Below, in pieces: positions 52,545 to 63,857 of a stretch of DNA of 64,000 nucleotides; position 1 is the stretch's first letter; every line of letters starts with the position of its first letter. The stretch covers positions 17,436,879 through 17,500,878 of the forward strand of contig NC_071329.1 in NCBI RefSeq assembly GCF_010183535.1, in the 5' to 3' direction. Origin of the DNA: Caenorhabditis remanei (lineage: Eukaryota; Nematoda; Chromadorea; Rhabditida; Rhabditidae). Under the pieces are notes generated by a model. That model was not told the origin of the DNA and did not search any database. It saw only the letters and a list, made by a program, of their open reading frames with translations. The position numbers were made by a program, and so were the translations under genes.

Positions 52545-53382
52545 TTATGTATGTTTTCAATCATGTTCTAAGCATTTATAATTTAAAGCATGCCTTGTTT
52601 CTTGTTGTAATAAAATGAAAGTCTAAGTAACAATCAATTATTCATTTGTTATTCTAATCAACACTTTTGAGAAAAAAAATAAATATATTTAATCTGAATA
52701 CGTAAACTGCGTACATAAAAATCTCGTGAAACAAATTATTTGCTCGGATGCACCGCAAGTCGCGATCTCCAGTCCGCTAGACCTCAGCCATCGGTAATGG
52801 ATCCGTTCGCGAATATGTATCCCATCCGCGAGACAAGTGTTTCTTCAAAATAAAGTGCAGAGCCGCATTCAATCCGATTTCGATGTTTGGAGACGGACCG
52901 TACTGGGGATTGTCGTGAAAATAGCCGTAACAGATCAGTTACGGATCAGAAAGCTGGTCCATCCGCACAGGCGTAACCTGACGATAAGGTAGTCAATCTC
53001 ATGCAGCCAGAGCTGTATCCACCAGCGATGTTGTAAGGCAACATGTAAGGGAGGGGGGCTAATGTTCAATGGGGTGGTTTTTGGGGGGGTCATTCTTCAA
53101 TATAGGGGTGGGACAAAAAGTAAATATACCCCCGGAACTGTTCTTTTTGATCGAGGGTTGTTTAGAGAGAAAGACTCTCAGAATACCCTATATTTGACCT
53201 GAAAATTACTGTAGCTTGCTCCACTTTCACCCCACAGTACTCTCATGAATGACCTTCTGGACAACAGACAATACACAGATGATCCACTTCTGGCTCTGTT
53301 AGTCTACATCCATCCCCAGAACGTTCCTTGAACAAAGTGTTAATGAGTCTCGTTCCTGACATATGTAGGTGACTCTCATTCA
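52545..53382. other. Intergenic between genes B and C
   Basis: 3' flank related to that of gene A. It includes a G-rich GGGGTGGTTTTTGGGGGGGT stretch near 53073. No gene is supported. Confidence 0.5.
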
Positions 53383-53490
53383 TACAGATGGACCGAATCG
53401 ACTGCGAGAATCTGGGAAACTCCGCCCACAACGAAGCAGCGTCGGGGAGATTCTCCATATACATCATTCATTGTCTCTCTCCCTCCTCGC
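53383..53490 (+). promoter_or_regulatory. DUF3557-type 5' flank module, gene C
   Basis: Same arrangement as before gene B, with CCGCCCAC at 53422-53429 and GGGGAGATTCTCC following. It ends ~75 bp before the ATG. Confidence 0.45.
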
Positions 53491-53565
53491 CAGTTGGTCA
53501 CACAACCCGTCCCCCTTCTCTAACAGTATTGGTCATCTGTGTCTTCAATCATTCTTTTGTTTTCA

Positions 53566-54925
53566 ATGTCGTCGAAAAAACCTCTCTCCTATCCCAACTG
53601 GCAATGCGTCATCAAGTACATGAATTCCAACACGAGGTGAGTTGCATCCATTATTTTATGTTACTAATTCACAAATACTTATTCCAGAATCCTGCTTTCT
53701 CAACATTGTCCAGAACTTCGCCGACTGGAAAAATCGATACCTTTGAAAGTTCGTTCGTTCGATTTCTGCTGCCAAGATCTGATCTTTCTTAACGATAGTG
53801 TTTACCGAGTTGGAATATTCCGTCAGTACCACGATAAAAATTGTGAAATCCCTGAAGACATTCAGTGGTATAACAATAATGGTGGAATGAGAGGTGATGT
53901 CGATAAATATGGATTCCCGTCTGGTTACCTCCAAATGGATGATGATGATCTCCAAAAGGAGAAGAAGAAGATCCAGAAAAGAATTAAAAAACTCAAGAAA
54001 AAATTGCCGGGATCTGCTCGCCGTTTGAAATGTGCCGTGGAAACTCTAAAGTATCTAAACGAAATTATTTTTCGCTTTGATCTTCAATCGCGAAATCTCG
54101 AACCACCGTTTACCCACTATCTCCAACTCTCTATTACTCCAAACAGTCAGTTTGCAAAGTTTGCAAAAGACTCCATTACTTCTAGAAAAAATGGAGCACT
54201 ACGAACGGAACGACTTTTTTACGAACAGCCGTTGCAGAATGCTCAAAAGTATCTCATTGACAAGTTATTCGGAGGAAGATCGCAGATATTTATATGTTAC
54301 ATGGTAATTTCTCTTTATGATCAACATTTTCCCCTGGGTTCTTTGCTGCGTGTTCAACATTTAAACATTGGATCTTATTCGTTTGTTCATTCTCAAGCTA
54401 AACTAGAAAGCGTAGTGGACTACAGAAATTACCCATTGAAAACACTATCTTCGTGTTGGGAGGAATTGAATCATCCAATAGCCGCTACTGCTCAGAAACT
54501 TCTATTCACTGGACTACCTCCCGGATTTCCTTTAATCCGTCATCGGAATGTCCAGTTTACTTGCTATTTTGACATCACAGACCCAGTTCAGCAATTAGTA
54601 CAACATATGCTGAATACCAAAAAGAACATCGGAGTGTGCTATGCATTCAGATGTGACTTCGATTTTGAGAAAACGGAATTAATTGATGAAATCAAGGAAA
54701 CCCATGAAGAGAAAGTGAAGCTATTTGAGAATTCAAGGTAAGACAGTTCCTGTTTTAAAAAATCCACATGTTTTTGTTTTCAGAAACAATACATTCTCAA
54801 GTTGTGTTGTTCTCCAAATGACAGAAACTTCTGATCTATTCGTCTACTGGACAAACGAGAAAATGAATTATCTCAAAATAGAAGTGTTGCCATCTGGAAG
54901 TCCAGTACCTATTGAGCATGACTAA
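53566..54925 (+). CDS. DUF3557-family protein, gene C
   Basis: Exons 53566-53636, 53688-54737 and 54784-54925 give 420 residues. The architecture is the same as A and B, with a slightly longer exon 2 that includes an insert around SQFAKFAKDSITS. Family motifs are complete (THYLQLSIT, QKYLIDKLFGGRSQI, NIGVCYAF, LFVYWTNEKMNYLKIEV). Exon 3 and the end of exon 2 are almost the same as in gene A, whereas the middle is closer to B and D. This mosaic suggests gene conversion among the paralogues. Confidence 0.78.
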
Positions 54926-56102
54926 TGATGTTGGCAATCATGTTCTAAGAATTTATCATTCAATGCATGATTTTTTTGTTGTAATCAAGTGAAAGTAATA
55001 AAAAATTTATTATTGTGAGTTAATTATTTGTTTGAGTCGGCACACAGGTGAGTCGCGAACTATTTGTTACGGATGTCGCGCTCTCCAGTCCTCTTTTTCA
55101 GAACCGTATTCTACCTGTTTTTTGTTTTTGTAGTACGCAATTGGGTAGCCGTGAAAATCGCCGTAACGGATCAGTTACGAATCAGAAAGCTGGTCCATCC
55201 ACATACGGTTGAAGACCACCTTACCTTTGCAAATTTTTTCACAGGCGTAACCTGACGATAAGGTAGTCAATCTCAAGCAGCCAGAGCTGTATCCACCAGC
55301 GATGTTGTTAGCCAACTGTTCTTTTTGATTGAGAGTTGTTTAGAGAGAAATGCTCTCAGAATGCCGTATATACAGAATATTTGAAAATTATTGTAGCTTG
55401 CTCCCCTCTTTCCCCCCACAGTGCTCTCATGAATGACCTTCTGGACAACAGACAATACACAGATGATCCACTTCTGGCTCTGTTAGTCTACATCCATCCC
55501 CAGAACGTTCCTTGAACAAAGTGTTAATGAGTCTCGTTCCTGACATATGTAGGTGACTCTCATTCATACAGATGGACCAAATCGACTACGAGAATCTGGG
55601 AAACTCGTTTGTCTACATCCATCCCCAGAACATTCCTTGAACGAAGTGTTAATAGGTTTTGAGTCTATCCATCATCCCATGTGACATGACAGTGAACAAA
55701 ACGAGTGTCAGATGTACAACGTCTTGGGAAACCCCGCCCATCTGGCAGAGAATGGATTCTTAGATAAGGTGTACTCAAACAACACAGCAGATAGGTCTGT
55801 AGAAGACTCTCATTCATCCAGATTAACCAAATCAGCCGCGAGAATCTGGGAGACTCCGCCCACAGCGAGGCAGCGTCGGGGAGAATCCCATCTCCTCGTC
55901 AGATGGTCACACAACCCATATCTCATTGTGTTCTTGTGATCTGTCCAATTTTTCTAGAGTTTGAAATTCAGATTCTTGATGTCAAGGAGTTATTTGAATT
56001 CTGAAATTCCCGTAATCATTATGATCAGTTTTGATTTTTTCGACGCTTTGAGATTTCCTAAGTTCAGCTCAACTCTTCAAAATTTAAATTTCAATTTGCA
56101 GA
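54926..56102. other. Intergenic between gene C and the unrecognised gene
   Basis: Contains the third copy of the gene-flank family. It also holds two partial upstream modules (CTGGGAAACTC near 55596, CTGGGAGACTCCGCCCACAG near 55846). A TTTCAATTTGCAG acceptor ends at 56101, just before the next ATG. Short open frames here have no family features. Confidence 0.5.
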
Positions 56103-57393
56103 ATGTCCCATCAAGAATTGCGCTCAGTCAAGCCAGAGCCAGCGACTCCGGCTGTCTGGGAACGGCCTCTCCGTCTCCCTCTCCCTCCGTTGCCTTGTGA
56201 AGACCCAACACGACAAATGACTATTGAGGAGTATTTAATAATTGCCAAAGACCCGGCAAAGGTAGAACAATCATGGAAAAAGATCCCGGACAACGGACGC
56301 GAAAAAGTGGATCTCATGTGTGTGATATTGTACGAGATTTCAAAATCGTCAGGTAACTTGGCCAGCAAAAATCAACACACTGTGAAACGGGTGTATATTG
56401 AAGTGGCTGTTCAAGTCTACAAAAGAACAGGACGATTGTTGAGTGGTGAGCAGGTTTCTAAATTCACAAGTTCAAAAAGTTATTTTTTAGATCAAGCCAT
56501 CATGAGTTGCTTCCGAAACGCAAAAGCGAAACTTCGCCAACGTCTCAAAAGGCTCATTCAGGATAAAAGATTAACAGCGGAGAAGGTCGAAAACGAACTG
56601 TTGAACTGGCCTTTATATGGATCCATTTGTTTCTATCGTGCTTACACACATCGATTCGAACAAACATTGAGGCACAGAAACACTAAGACAAACGATGGAG
56701 AGCACATTGTCTTCGATGTGAGTGATGATGAAGAAGATGATGTCAGTCTGCCGGTTCAACAAAAAGATAATGATAGCGACGACGGTATCATGATTGACAC
56801 TACGCCAGTGTACGTTTTCTAATGAACTGAGATGAATCAATATTTTCAATTCTTACAGTATGTCTGTCAATCTCGGGCGAGTCAAAAGAGAACCATTTTC
56901 CCGGCGACGATCTGCTCCGTATTCTGTAGAGCCAAAGCACGAACGAGTCTACGAATACAAACCGAAGGGATACCTTCACCAACCAGCTAGTCCACAGATG
57001 CCTAAAATGTCTTCAGTACCTCAAATGGCAACAATGAGATACGGAGGTCGCGACCAGTTGCACCAGACTCCAAATAGTTTCAGACGTGATTCAATGTCAT
57101 CTTCGGTAAGCAATCAGACAGCTGAACTAGTTCCTCTTTAGACAGCTAAAATTACAATATACAATTTTCAGATTTCTCAGGATTCCGAAATGAAAACTCT
57201 CCAAGACGATCTTAAATTTTTCAATAGCCACTCTATCCGAGTGGCTAAAAAGAATCCAGGACGAATTGAAAAGATGCGTGAAGTTCTTTCCGCTACAATG
57301 CTTTCTTTTGAATGGAGCAATACTGATAACTTGGGTGATTTCTTCACGCAGTTGGGGGAAAATATCAAGAAAAATAAACAAGGTCTTCACTAA
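56103..57393 (+). CDS. Unrecognised three-exon gene, possible nuclear protein
   Basis: Exons 56103-56809 (donor GTACGT), 56859-57105 and 57172-57393 give 391 residues in a consistent frame. An acceptor lies one base before the ATG, so the transcript is probably trans-spliced. Residues ~35-190 are mostly helical and basic (TRQMTIEEY, REKVDLMCVILYEIS, AKAKLRQRLKRLIQDKR, NWPLYGSICFYRAYTHRF). A strongly acidic stretch (VSDDEEDDVS) and a basic, Ser/Pro-rich middle follow, with an amphipathic end. Two SUMO-site-like motifs, VKPE and VKRE, are present. I recognise no named domain. The decayed relative at 60411 shows it belongs to a small local family. Confidence 0.65.
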
Positions 57394-58239
57394 ATTCTTC
57401 AGATTTGCTGCAATGTTTCTGCTTTTTTAATATTAATTTCCATGAAAATCCTTCCAAAATAAAGTATTTTTTTGGTTCTTGTGCCTACTTATTTAAATGA
57501 ATATTTTAATAATTGATGGCGCGAAAAACACTTGGTATCGTCTCTTTCATCGGCTCTCCTTCCTGCCAAAGTCAGTATCGCCGCTCTCGTCGTCTACCTT
57601 CCATCGCCTCAGTTGCTTCTACAGAACACTAATTCCTTTTCTAATTACTATACTCTCTTGTGTTTCAATATCGAAATTTCCGAGATAAGATTGTTCAATG
57701 TATGGCCACTTATTGTGTTCTTTCGTTACATCGTTATCCACAAAATTGCCGCATACTTTCATGACAGCCCGCCAAGCATTTCAATAACCTCCCCATGACG
57801 CCCCAAGAGAGAGAAATGAATAACTCCGTCCACTTTCATTGCGGACCCTACGCATACACTTTCTTTGGGAAGATATAATTTTTCTTTGAGAGAGTGGCTA
57901 GTCTCCGTCCGCTCACTTTGATTCTTTCTCAATAGATTCCCCTTTATTGATTAAAATAAGGAATGGATAATTAATTTTTATTTTTAATTTTTATTTGATT
58001 ACAGTAAAAGTAAGATATGTTTTGAATCATAAATACTTAGATGGATAGATGGGAAGATGAAATAAAGAAAAGACATGAGAACAATAAAATTCCTGGGCCA
58101 CGTGGATGCGAGTCACAAGATACAAACAAAATGAGAGGATATCAATCAAAGTAACTTAGCTAAGAGAACTTAATGACACTCTCTGGTTAACATTCCCTGA
58201 TCCTGGCAGTATAATGTATTTTATTTTTTTGTTAAATAA
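57394..58239. other. Intergenic between converging genes
   Basis: Shared 3' flank of the gene at 56103 (AATAAAGTATTTT near 57460) and gene D (minus strand). ACTCCGTCCACTTTCATTGC and CTCCGTCCGCTCACTTTG near 57830-57920 look like parts of dispersed repeats. No gene is supported. Confidence 0.5.
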
Positions 58240-59598
58240 TTAGTTATGCTCGATTGGTACTGGACTTCCGGATAGCAACACTTCTATTTTGAGATAATTC
58301 ATTTTTGCGCTTGTCCAGTAGACAAATAGATCAGCTGTTTCTGTCATTTGGAGAACGACACAATTTGAGAATGCATCGTTTCTGAATATAAAAAACATGG
58401 ATTTTTCAAAACAAAAACTGTCTTACCTTGTATTCACAAATAGTTTCACTCGTTCTTCATGAGCTTCCTTGACTTTCTCAACTAATTCCGTTAACCTTAC
58501 ACTGCACCAATAATTGAATACATAGCAAACTCCGACGTTTTTTTTTGTACTCAGCATATGTTGAACTAATCGCAGAACTGACGCTGTGTTGTCAAAATAA
58601 CAAGTAAACTGGACATTCCGATGACGGATTAAAGGAAAGCCGGAAGGTAGTCCAGTGAATAGAAGCTGCTGAGCAGTTTCAACTATTGGATGATCCAGTT
58701 CCTCTCCACTCAAAGAGAGTGTTTCCAATGGGAAGTTTTTGTAGTCCAGTACACTTTCTAGCTTAGCTTGATAACGAACAAACGACCAAGATTGAATGTT
58801 TAAATGTTGAACACGCAGCAAAGAACCCATCGGAAAATGTTGATCATCAAGTGAACCTCCCATATGACCAATAAATATCTGCGATCTTCCTCCGAATAAC
58901 TTGTCAATGAGATACTTTTGAGCATTCTTAAACGGCTGTTTGTAGATTAGTCGTTCCGTTCGTGTTGTACCATTTGTTAGAGAAGGGATATAGTCTTTTA
59001 CATACTTTGCAAACAGACTATTTGGAGTAATAGAGAGTTGGAGATAGTGGGTAAACGGTGGATCGAGATGGTTCGATTGAAGATCGCGGCGAAAAATAAT
59101 ATCGTTTTGAAGCTTCAGATTTTTCACGGCAAAGTTCAAACGTTCAGCAGATCCTGGCAATTTCTTCTTCAGTTTTTTAATTCTCTTCTGGAACTTCTTC
59201 TTCCGCTTTTGGAGATAACCATCATCCATTCGGAGGTAACCAGACGGGAATCCGTATTTATCGACATCATTTCTCATTCCACCATTATTGTTATACCACT
59301 GAATGTCTCCAGGGATTTCATAATTTTTATCGTGGTACTGACGGATAATGCCAACTTGGTAAATACTATCGTGAAGAAAGATACGGCCTTGGCAGCAGAA
59401 ATCGAATGAACGAACTTTCAGAGGTATCGATTTTTCGAGTCGCTGAAGTTCTGGACAATGTTGAGAGAGCAGGATTCTGGAATAAGTATTTGTGAATTAG
59501 TAACATAAAATAATGGATGCAACTCACCTCGTATTGGAATTCATGTACTTAATGACGCATTGCCAGTTGGGATAGGCCAAAGGTCTTTTCGACGACAT
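58240..59598 (-). CDS. DUF3557-family protein, gene D (inverted)
   Basis: Exons on the minus strand at 59528-59598, 58427-59476 and 58240-58381 give 420 residues, with lengths matching gene C exactly. Motifs: DKYGFP, THYLQLSITPNSLFAK, QKYLIDKLFGGRSQIFIGH, FPLETLSLSGEELDHP and GVCYVF, with the usual C-terminal exon. It has the conserved upstream module on its 5' side. The inverted orientation relative to A-C means the array has also seen an inversion or a separate insertion. Confidence 0.78.
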
Positions 59599-59673
59599 CC
59601 CCGTAGAAATGAATGATAGAAGACTCAGATGACCAATACTGTTAGTAAATGGGGATGGGTAGTGTGACCAACT

Positions 59674-59781
59674 GACGAGGAGGGAGAGAGGACAATGAAT
59701 AACGTCTGACGGGAATCTTCCCGACGCTGCCTCATTGTGGGCGGAGTTTCCCAGGTACTCGCGGTTGATTTGGTCCATCTG
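59674..59781 (-). promoter_or_regulatory. DUF3557-type 5' flank module, gene D
   Basis: Reverse orientation of the shared block: CTGGGAAACTCCGCCCACAA read on the minus strand, with GTGGGCGG at 59737-59744 on the plus strand. It lies ~76 bp upstream of the ATG, as in genes B and C. Confidence 0.45.
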
Positions 59782-60410
59782 TCATATACAATCCGCTGAT
59801 CAAATCTCTGTAGTCCCTCATTCATTCTCTTCTCACTTCTTGTGTATGCCCTTACTGGTGGTGTGCCATTTAACCAACCTTTTCCATCCCTTTTCTTTAT
59901 TTATCTGCCTTTCTTCATTATTATCAATTCGCCGGTGGCTGACCACTCTTCAAAACTGTCAAATGCCCGGCCGAGGCCACTGATTAACCAAATTATGAAC
60001 TTCCGTCTTGTCATCTGCCGCATTACCTTTTGTTGTCTTTACAACATGTGGCTCTACAATGCATCCCCCAGAACATTCCCAGAAGTGTTAATGAGGCGCT
60101 CTTGGTTTATTTGTTATGAGCAGATTTATCATGTCAAAAAACAAGAAGAGTGGCAGGTGAACGACGTCATGGGAGAGCCTGTCCATTTAGCCTGGAATGA
60201 ATTCTTGGATAAGGTGTACACAAACAACAAAATATCTGGGTCTGTAGACGACACTCACTCATTCACTGGACTTCATTCACTCTACCCAACTCTCATTGTT
60301 TTCTTGTCCGATTCTTCTACATTTTGATATTTTCAAACTCTGATTCTTGATGCTTCAAGATTATTGAAGCTCAGCTCAAATCCTTCAAAATGCACATTAC
60401 AATTTGCAGA
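59782..60410. other. Intergenic before the decayed paralogue
   Basis: Includes the distal upstream part of gene D. From about 60130 there is a sequence related to 55700-56102 (the TTCTTRGATAAGGTGTACWC area), which is the upstream region of the unrecognised gene family. An AATTTGCAG acceptor ends at 60409, just before the pseudogene ATG. No gene. Confidence 0.5.
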
Positions 60411-60564
60411 ATGTCCCATCAAGAACTGCGCTCAGTCAAACAAGAAGCTGTTACTCCAGCGTGGGAATAGCCACTTCGTATTCCACTTCCTGATTTGCCT
60501 CCTGTAGATGCAACACGACAAATGACAGTAGAGGAGTATTCCAAAATTGCTAAAAACCCATGTA

Positions 60565-61813
60565 TTAGGTTGTCCCATAAGTTTTCGAACATTATTGAAA
60601 TCAAAATTATTCGAAGCCAGAATATTACAAAAATCAAACATAGTGACCACCTTTATCCACGACTGTTTGCCATTTAGTAGGTAGAGATTCAATACCTTTC
60701 CGCCAAAACTCAGGCTGCTTCGAGTCAAAATACTTCTTCACCCATTTTTCGACCTCTGACTTTGTTTTGAAGTCCTAGCCTACAAGGGATCGATGCATGT
60801 AGCTGAACAGATGGTAATCCGAAGGAGCGAGGTCAGGGCTGTACGGAGGATGAGTAAGGACTGTCCAGTGCAATGTCGCCAGGAGAGACTTGATCGTCTT
60901 TGCGGTGTGTGGTTTTGCGTTGTCATGGAGGTAGTGGACTCTGTGACCGTGTAGAGGGGAGGTTTTCAGTTTGGACTTCACCTTTTGTAATTGAGAAGAA
61001 TAGTAGTCGGCGGTGATATTTTTTCCCTCGGGAAGCAGTTCCCAATAAAGCAGTCCATGAACAGACCACCAGACGGAGAGCAATATTTTCTTAAGGTTAA
61101 ACTCCTGTTTGATGACATCCTCTGGCTGTTTATCAGCATCAACCCACTGGGCTCTCCTGTGGTGGTTTTCGTATAAGACCCACTTCTCGTCCGACGTAAC
61201 CAAATGATCCAGCCAGTTGAAATTAGGATGGAGGGTTAGAAGTTTCAGTGACATGTCTACTTGGCGCTCAAGGTCAAAGTTAGACAATTTGTGTGGTATC
61301 CATCTTCCCTTTTTTTTAACTTGCCAAGAGCTCTCAGTCCTCTTTCTACCGCAGAGTGAGTAGAGCCCATTATTGTTGCCAGTTCACGAATGGATTGAAA
61401 TTGGTCACTTTCCACTACCTCCCGTAGCTTGTCAATGTCCAACTCCACTGGTCTTCCAGAACGTGCTTCTTCGGCCAAAGAAAAATCATTATTTTTGAAA
61501 CAATGAACCCAATGGCTAATTGTTTGCCGTTGGGGGCATTATCCTTTTAAACTTCAACCATACGTTCTTCAATCTCAGTGATTTTGGAGTTAGATAGAAA
61601 CAAAAATAAAATGACATGACGAATATGAAGTCAGTCGGGGACAAAGATTGGTGCCGCGTTCATTGAGAGAAGGCAGCCAGAAGAAATGAATGATATTGTC
61701 AATACACCCGACGTCTTATATAATGGAAAACATGCACTATTTGGTTTGATTCTTGCTCTCTGTCCTAAAGCAGAATAACAAAACTATGTTCGAAAACTTT
61801 TGGGACAACCTAA
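60565..61813 (-). mobile_element. Degenerate mariner element
   Basis: 1249 bp with terminal inverted repeats TTAGGTTGTCCCATAAGTTT and, at the other end, AAACTTTTGGGACAACCTAA, flanked by duplicated TA (60563-60564 and 61814-61815). The transposase lies on the minus strand. Size, termini and TA duplication fit the Tc1/mariner superfamily, mariner branch. Confidence 0.92.
60664..61560 (-). pseudogene. Mariner transposase, broken
   Basis: Minus-strand remnant of a cut-and-paste transposase. The N-terminal part (61257-61478) has the second helix-turn-helix (RSGRPVE, then REL, TIMGSTHSAVERGL). A base-count change in the A-run near 61310 shifts the frame before the WIPHKLS-type linker. The catalytic part (60775-61287) keeps the DD34D-type residues: TSDEKW, HDNAKPH and PYSPDLAPSDYHLF. 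An in-frame TAG follows at about 60775, ahead of the C-terminal FWRKGIESLP region. Stops also precede the helix-turn-helix part. It is not functional. Confidence 0.85.
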
Positions 61814-61905
61814 TAAAGTGGAGCAATCTTGGATAAAAATCAAGGATAACAAACTCCAAAAAATGAAACTCATGTGTGTGATATTGGACGAGATTTCAAG
61901 CACAA

Positions 61906-63298
61906 CCATATTCGTAACGACCCCGGACACTTACCCTGGATGGAAGAGTTCTTAAGTCCAACCGGACAAATTTCTGCTCAGTTCCTTGCTTATTTGAACA
62001 AATTTTACTGCTGAAAATGACAAAAAATGAAAAAAGGCTCAAAATGCGTCTCAAGTGCGCCAGATCGGCTAAGAATGCTCAAAAATGCTGAAAACTGTTA
62101 TTTTATGCAAAAAATACAGTCTTTAGATCTGAGAAGTTGACAATAAGGAGTGGATAGAGTTTAATAAGTTAGACTCCGTCCACTTTGAGAGCGCTATCCG
62201 AACTCTCTGAAAATTGCCTAAAAATCCATTTTTCAGCTAAAAACGTGAGAAATACTGATTTTAACAAAACTACACCCAATTTTTTAACAAAAAACGTTCA
62301 AAAATTTGGTTTCCACGAGAAAGTGGGGTGCCTTTGGCGCGATTCCAGTAGAAAATTTGAAACTTGATATTTACCGCTTTTTTCTGGAGAAAACCACACG
62401 ATTTCCAGATTTGGTTTGTTCTGACGTGCCTTCAGCGCATTTTCGAACTCAGAACTTTTTATATCGAAAATCTGGCGTTCAGTCCTTTTTTATTAGCTGA
62501 ACACAGTTCTTACAACTGCGCTCCACCGAAATGCCCTTGAAGATAGAGCGCAATTGCAAGAAGCGTGCCGTGCTAATAAGCTTTGAAACATTTTTCTAGA
62601 TGAGTATGAATTTGTGTATTTTCAGATTCAGAACTCTTTGCTTCCTCATCAATCTGATTCTCAAATTGAACCAATAATCTCGACCCACCCGTCAACATCT
62701 CTCAAGCTCGCGCCAACTTCAACTTCTGTCAAAAATCTTCTTCTCAACCAACTGGAACAGACATCAAGTGACATGGTTACTATTCCCTAAAAAGGCGCTC
62801 ACTCAATTGCTTCAAGATAATTCAAAGACTCCATGAACTTGCACTTGTTCATGCGGTCGCTATCCTCAAGGATCATATATCGTCGATGAAGTCAAGAAAG
62901 AATCTGAGATTCGGGAAAAACGAAATATCAAAGATTAAAATAATGCTGTAAAAGATTTCATTTACTAATTATTTTCGGTAATATTTTGGTGTTATTATCA
63001 GTTTTTACATGAATTCAGCGTTTCGTTTTCTTTTTCTATATGACGTCTTTTTAAAACCAATATAGGTTAATTGGCATGTCATGGGAATACATTTAATTAG
63101 TTGTCTCCTGTACGTGTCTTCTCATTTATGACGCTTGAGAAAGTGGGCGTTATTCAGTGGAAACAAAACAATCAATAACAATTGTGAGAATGTTTTCCTC
63201 ATTCATTTGCACAATACATACTGTTTTTCTTTTTCTAATTTTTTGTTAATATTTCTACTACTCCAGAACAAGTTGAACGTAATTTTTCATAATTTCAG
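61906..63298. other. Intergenic, no confident gene
   Basis: Sequence after the pseudogene remnant. A TTTTCAG at about 62630 opens a ~55-codon stretch with Ser/Pro/Leu-rich, protein-like composition ending at about 62788. It could be a lost exon but matches nothing I recognise. ACTCCGTCCACTTTGAGAGC near 62166 resembles the dispersed repeat near 57830. The last 300 bases are the A/T-rich promoter side of the Smr gene. Confidence 0.4.
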
Positions 63299-63857
63299 AT
63301 GTCGAAGAATCAAAGCAAAGGAAGACGCGGATATTCGTTTGAGAGAGTGCGTGTGGTATACAGCCCAAAATACACGGCTGGAAGAGCTTCTCTTCAATCA
63401 AAGATAAAACAATTATACGTAAGTTAGAGTTTTTTCTGAAAAGTCACAAAATGATCAATTTCAGGGAAAACTGATTAAAAACTTTCTCTGTGACAAAAAG
63501 AACTCAATTATAGATGAAATCAACAAGGCCATTATCGACTGGAATGCTGAGTTCTCCCCGAGGAACGAGATCGATTTGCATGGAATGACGAGGGAAGCAG
63601 CACTGGATTATGTGGAAAAGAAGGTGGAGGAGCGAGGTCATATAGATGGTAAGTTTCTGAATACCAATGAAATTCCAATAAAATTATCTCATTTTTCTTT
63701 TCTAGATCTCACTATAATTACCGGACAAGGTCATCACTCCAAGGACAATCAACCCGTGATAAAGCAGGGATTGTTGAAGAAATTCAGATCGCGAGTTCAA
63801 GTGAACACGGAGAATCCTGGAAAATTAGTGTTGGTGAAACGCCAAAAATTAAGTTGA
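63299..63857 (+). CDS. Small Smr-domain protein
   Basis: Exons 63299-63418, 63465-63648 and 63706-63857 give 151 residues. A TTTCAG acceptor abuts the ATG, so trans-splicing is likely. Residues ~75-150 are an Smr (small MutS-related) domain: the DLHGMT motif (77-82), a helix EAALDYVEKKVEE, and the TGQGHHS motif (~106-112) followed by a basic C-terminus. Smr domains bind nucleic acid and some are endonucleases, for example in clearing stalled-ribosome mRNA. This short protein lacks CUE or ATPase parts, so its role is open. A polyadenylation signal AATAAA is at 63979. Confidence 0.85.

Larger units (their letters stand above)
60411..61905 (+). pseudogene. Decayed paralogue of the 56103 gene, split by mariner
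   Basis: It begins MSHQELRSVK as in the intact gene. Codon 20 is TAG (60468-60470) where the relative has Arg. The frame otherwise continues (TRQMTVEEYSKIAKNP) to a TA at 60563, where a mariner element is inserted. After it the frame resumes exactly (KVEQSWIKIKD, KLMCVILDEIS) until similarity stops near 61905. No later exons were found. It is dead by nonsense mutation, insertion and 3' loss. Confidence 0.82.

Noticed and set aside
55712..55939. 75-codon frame before the unrecognised gene
   Set aside because: The region is a conserved upstream flank shared with 60130-60330, and the frame is not preserved between the copies.
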